DNA of 64,000 bases, taken from contig NZ_JASHHX010000003.1 of the NCBI RefSeq assembly GCF_030056575.1, forward strand, positions 62,001 through 126,000. The letters are read 5' to 3'. The stretch comes from Rhodoblastus sp. 17X3. GTDB taxonomy: Bacteria > Pseudomonadota > Alphaproteobacteria > Rhizobiales > Beijerinckiaceae. This document shows, in pieces, positions 60,847 to 64,000 of the stretch. Under the pieces are notes generated by a model that was not told the DNA's origin, did no database searches, and saw nothing but the letters and a program-made list of their open reading frames with translations. Within the stretch, counting starts at the first letter, position 1; every line of letters starts with the position of its first letter. The position numbers and the translations under genes are program-made.

Positions 60847-61892
60847 AGGCGTTCCCGAGCGCGCTGCTGACGGCGATCGGCGGGACCACCACCACGCTGG
60901 CGCGCGTCGCCATCCTGATCAGCAAGAGCGGCTTCGCCGTGCGCTTCACCGATGCGCAATTGCCGCTTGTCTTGAACACCAATACCTATGTCCCCGGCCG
61001 CGGCGTCGAAATTTCGGCGATCCAGTCGCGCAACGACGGCACGGCGGCCAATTGCTCCCTCACGGTCTCGTCGATCATCGGCGGGACGATCGATTTCAAC
61101 GCCGTGGCGTCCGGCCAGTTCGATCAGGCCTTTTTCGCGGTCGGCGTCATCGATTACGCCAATCCGGCCGGCGGCGTCGGCATTATTTTCAAGGGCCGCG
61201 TCGGCCAGATCACCTTGACGGACCGCGGCGTCGCGCAAATGCAGCTGCGTGGCAATATCGTCAATGCGATGCGCCAGATCACCGAGAAATATCAGCCGGC
61301 CTGCCGCGCCGATCTCGGCGACCCGCGCTGCAAGATCCCGATCCTGCCGCCGGACGTCCAGCGTTCGACCACCTACAATGTCGGCGATAACGTGCGCGCG
61401 CAGAGCGGCGGGACCGGCTGGGCGAACTACAATAACCTCTACTACACATGCACGGCCTCGACCGGCGCGACCGCCGCGACCGCTCCGGCTTACGGAACGA
61501 CGGTCGGCTCGGTCACGACGGACGGCGACGCTCAATTCGTCGCTAAAGACGCCTGGCTGCGTTATGCGACGGTCGCGGCGATCACGGGGACGTTCACCAT
61601 CGCCCTGAACGTCTTCGAGCCGCGCGCGGTCGACGGCTGGTTCGCCTTTGGCGGCGTCATCTGGCGCTCCGGCGCGAATGCCGGAACCATGGTCGAGACG
61701 CGCGCCTGGCAGGCCTCCGGCGGCGTGGTCACGATCATGTTGCCGGCGCCCGGCGCAGTCGCCATCGGCGACGAATGCGAGATTTACGCCGGCTGCGACC
61801 TGCAGCCGTCGACCTGCGTCGGGCGCTTCAACAACATCAACAATTATCGTGGCGAGCCGCATGTGCCGACGCCGCAGTCGATAGGCGCATGA
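60843..61892 (+). CDS. DUF2163/BR0599-type tail hub protein
   Basis: A 349-residue protein. The N-terminal DUF2163 part (residues 1-175, LARVAILISKSGFAVRFTDA, FKGRVGQITLTDRGVAQMQL) ends with the conserved YQPACRADLGDPRC. The C-terminal BR0599-like part has AGCDLQPSTCVGRFNNINNY. An insert at about 180-240 (CTASTGATAATAPAYGTTVG) resembles carbohydrate-binding modules that decorate tail hubs. The GTG at 60843 overlaps the previous stop. Confidence 0.88.
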   Translation: MKAFPSALLTAIGGTTTTLARVAILISKSGFAVRFTDAQLPLVLNTNTYVPGRGVEISAIQSRNDGTAANCSLTVSSIIGGTIDFNAVASGQFDQAFFAVGVIDYANPAGGVGIIFKGRVGQITLTDRGVAQMQLRGNIVNAMRQITEKYQPACRADLGDPRCKIPILPPDVQRSTTYNVGDNVRAQSGGTGWANYNNLYYTCTASTGATAATAPAYGTTVGSVTTDGDAQFVAKDAWLRYATVAAITGTFTIALNVFEPRAVDGWFAFGGVIWRSGANAGTMVETRAWQASGGVVTIMLPAPGAVAIGDECEIYAGCDLQPSTCVGRFNNINNYRGEPHVPTPQSIGA

Positions 61893-61893
61893 C

Positions 61894-64000
61894 GTGACGA
61901 CCGACGGCTTTTTTCTCAATGGCGCGCTGTTCGGCCGGCAGACGATCACGCCGACCGTCACGGGCAAGGGCTGGAACCCGGCCGGCGACGCGCAGTCCAA
62001 TCCGGTCGTCTATGGCAAGCTGCTGCAGGACGCGTCGGTCTCGGCCAATACTTACGGGACCGTCATCCCGGTGAGTTTTGGCGCGCGCCGGATCGTGGGC
62101 GCGGTCATCTGGGCCAAGCCGCTGATTCAATCGACGACGTCGGTTTTCACCGACGCCAAGGGCGAATGGGACACGATCGTCACCATCAACCCCGATGGTC
62201 CGAGCGGGGTCGCCGGAAAATTCTACAATGGCGATTCGGTGTCGCAGATCATCTACCGGACCTACGCCACTTTCGCCGTGGCCTTCGGCCGCCCCGGGGC
62301 CAGCGCGGCGCAGACCGCCTATCGGACGAAAATTCTCGTCGGCGGCGTCAGCCCGGACGATCCCTTCGCGTCGCCGTCCGGCTCGGCGACCAGCACGACG
62401 ACCATTCTCAGCAGCACGGGATCGGTCCCGTCGCAATATATCTCGAAACTTTGGGCCGATGGCACGCTGATCTACGATATCGAGATCGGCTGGCTGGCCG
62501 GGAGCGGGAGCTTCAGGCTTTACGACGGGTCGGAAGATCAATTGCCGGATCCGGTGATGCAGGCGGACAAGGGCATTTATTGCCCGGCCTATCGCGGTCT
62601 GATCTATTGCGTCATCGAAGCTTTGCAGGTCGATGTCTACGGCCAGAAAGTGCCGACGATCACCGCCGAGATCCTGGAAGGAAGGTCTGGCGAGGTCGGG
62701 ACGTTAAAACAATTCTCCGGCGTCGGCGATCTCGAAAACACCTATGGCCTTTACGGCCTTCAGATCGACTGGTCGTCGAGGACGCTTTACACGACGCTTT
62801 CGAGCACTGGCTCAGGAGGGACTGCGCCGAAATATCTGACGGCGTGGTCGCTTGACGCCAAGTCGATCATTTCACGCAACCTCTGCGTCAATGGCGGTTA
62901 TCAGAGTTTCGACATTTGCTCGGCGTTCAATGGCTTCGTGCTGACGACCAGCTTTTACGCCAGCGGCCTCGGCTACCAGGCGGAATTGACCGTCAGGGAC
63001 AGCGTCGGGACCGTTCTGGACGCCAGGCAATATCCGCAATTGAACAACAATGTGAACGGCGACGGATTGATGTGCGCGTCGCACCACATCGCTTATGATA
63101 CGGCGGGAAATCAAACCATTTATGTCTGGTCGCTGTTCAGCCCGGTGATCGTCGCCGGCATTTTCGATCCGGTCGCCAAAGCGCTTTCATCGTCTCCGGC
63201 GATCGTGATCAGTTCGTTGCCCGAATGGCCGACGAACGGCTGGCAAGGCGCAGGTGTCGCCAATTACGGCGGCCCGAAAGTGGTTCGCGGGGCGTCCTAC
63301 CGCGGCGGCTGCGATATTTTCATCGCCAATTATTGCGACGATGGCGCAATTCGCGTCTGGCGCGTCACGTTCTTGCCAAATGGCGTTGGGTGTCAGGTCA
63401 ACATAATCTATCTGCGCGCGACCTCTGACGCGCCAGTGTCGATGATGTATGACGGCGCGCGCAACGAGATCATGCTGATCTACGGCACGAGCGGCAGCCA
63501 GCATTACGCCGACAAGATCAACGCCGTCTCCGGATCGATCAGATGGAGCGCTGCGCTTCCGTCGAGTTTTACTGATTTCTCCAGCCCGTGCGGGATGATC
63601 GCAAATTCGCCGTTCGGCAATGGCTTATATGACAATTTGCGGTGCGATTATTATGCCGCGCAAGCATCGTCAAGTCACAACATCCTGACGATTGGCAATC
63701 AGTCCGGAGAAATGCGTGTTATCCAGAATACAAGCGGCACTTATTGGGACTGGGCGTTCATCGATGCCGACAATACCCTCTATAGCGATTATGGAGGGGA
63801 CGCCGCCAGGGGCTATCTGCAAGGCCCGGTTTATCTTCCCTTCGCCGGCGCGGCGTCGGGCTCGAGCGGAATAGCGCTTCAGGAGATCATCAAGGACGCC
63901 TCGATGATCTGTGGCTACAGCCCGACAGACATTGTGTGCGAAAACATCGACGATACGGTCGTCGGCGCGATCCTGTATGACGCGTCGGATTTTCGCTCTT
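61894..64000 (+). CDS. Host-specificity/baseplate megaprotein (partial, runs off window)
   Basis: An open frame from GTG 61894 to the window end, at least 702 residues. The N-terminal part (LLQDASVSANTYGTVIPVSF, then GARRIVGAVIW) is the typical start of phage central tail proteins. The region from 63870 on (LQEIIKDASMICGYSPTDIV) matches the later domain of GTA-type host-specificity proteins. Between them is a beta-rich region of about 480 residues, probably the tip that contacts the host. It follows the tail hub by 1 bp without an NlpC/P60 gene between. The stop is outside the window. Confidence 0.75.
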   Translation, partial: MTTDGFFLNGALFGRQTITPTVTGKGWNPAGDAQSNPVVYGKLLQDASVSANTYGTVIPVSFGARRIVGAVIWAKPLIQSTTSVFTDAKGEWDTIVTINPDGPSGVAGKFYNGDSVSQIIYRTYATFAVAFGRPGASAAQTAYRTKILVGGVSPDDPFASPSGSATSTTTILSSTGSVPSQYISKLWADGTLIYDIEIGWLAGSGSFRLYDGSEDQLPDPVMQADKGIYCPAYRGLIYCVIEALQVDVYGQKVPTITAEILEGRSGEVGTLKQFSGVGDLENTYGLYGLQIDWSSRTLYTTLSSTGSGGTAPKYLTAWSLDAKSIISRNLCVNGGYQSFDICSAFNGFVLTTSFYASGLGYQAELTVRDSVGTVLDARQYPQLNNNVNGDGLMCASHHIAYDTAGNQTIYVWSLFSPVIVAGIFDPVAKALSSSPAIVISSLPEWPTNGWQGAGVANYGGPKVVRGASYRGGCDIFIANYCDDGAIRVWRVTFLPNGVGCQVNIIYLRATSDAPVSMMYDGARNEIMLIYGTSGSQHYADKINAVSGSIRWSAALPSSFTDFSSPCGMIANSPFGNGLYDNLRCDYYAAQASSSHNILTIGNQSGEMRVIQNTSGTYWDWAFIDADNTLYSDYGGDAARGYLQGPVYLPFAGAASGSSGIALQEIIKDASMICGYSPTDIVCENIDDTVVGAILYDASDFRS

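Overview
The window is high-GC DNA from an alphaproteobacterium, most likely of the order Hyphomicrobiales (Rhizobiales). This rests on gene content and phage gene types, not on a marker gene. It is almost entirely mobile DNA: a short stretch of ordinary chromosome (two tRNAs, an MHS-family transporter and the rRNA methylase RlmB, about 18.15-21.28 kb) lies between a genomic island on the left and a prophage on the right.

Island, about 0.26-18.15 kb. It is inserted at the 3' end of tRNA-Thr(UGU). The tRNA 3' end (18152-18168) recurs as a 17-bp direct copy at 261-277, and a P4-type integrase (16765-17982) sits beside the tRNA. Copies of ATACCAAC cluster just inside both ends and look like integrase arm sites. 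Next come an AlpA-type regulator, a HTH/zinc-ribbon protein and a second tyrosine recombinase. The cargo is a catabolic set: AraC-type regulator, SDR dehydrogenase, carboxymuconolactone-decarboxylase-like protein, beta-keto acid cleavage enzyme (BKACE), MFS transporter, DUF1302 outer-membrane protein and a PsiF-repeat protein. The likely logic is uptake of an organic acid, oxidation of a hydroxy acid to a beta-keto acid by the SDR, and cleavage with acetyl-CoA by BKACE. A 39-bp promoter motif present twice (6007-6045, 6985-7023) is probably the AraC regulator's binding site. The island also carries a DUF3422 membrane protein and a roughly 1200-residue secreted Ig-like repeat protein.

Prophage, about 21.28 kb to beyond 64 kb. 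It is integrated next to tRNA-Tyr(GUA); its right end is outside the window. Leftward early genes, mostly overlapping by 1-4 bases, encode integrase, HTH protein, C5 cytosine methyltransferase, J-domain protein, beta sliding clamp, DUF2303 protein, HD hydrolase and several unknowns. The immunity region (31.25-33.5 kb) has a self-cleaving S24-type repressor and a Cro-like gene. Two divergent promoters share the same architecture, TTGACA-16 bp-TATnnT, with an 18-bp near-palindromic operator in the spacer. Between them, in its own transcription unit, lies a membrane-anchored Mrr-like nuclease that looks like a lysogen-expressed defence or exclusion gene. Rightward genes encode a ParB-like protein, CHC2/Toprim primase, MT-A70 methyltransferase and a DUF5906 helicase. 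They end at a striking array of 12 TGGTCCAACC-type repeats (39491-39782), probably the replication origin.

Late genes (41.4-64 kb) form an HK97-type siphovirus morphogenesis module: HNH nuclease, terminase, portal, protease/scaffold, capsid, connectors, tail tube, tail chaperones joined by a -1 frameshift at A_AAA_AAC (54867-54873), tape measure, and GTA-like distal tail proteins (DUF2460, DUF2163, host-specificity protein running off the window). No lysis cassette is recognisable before the window ends.
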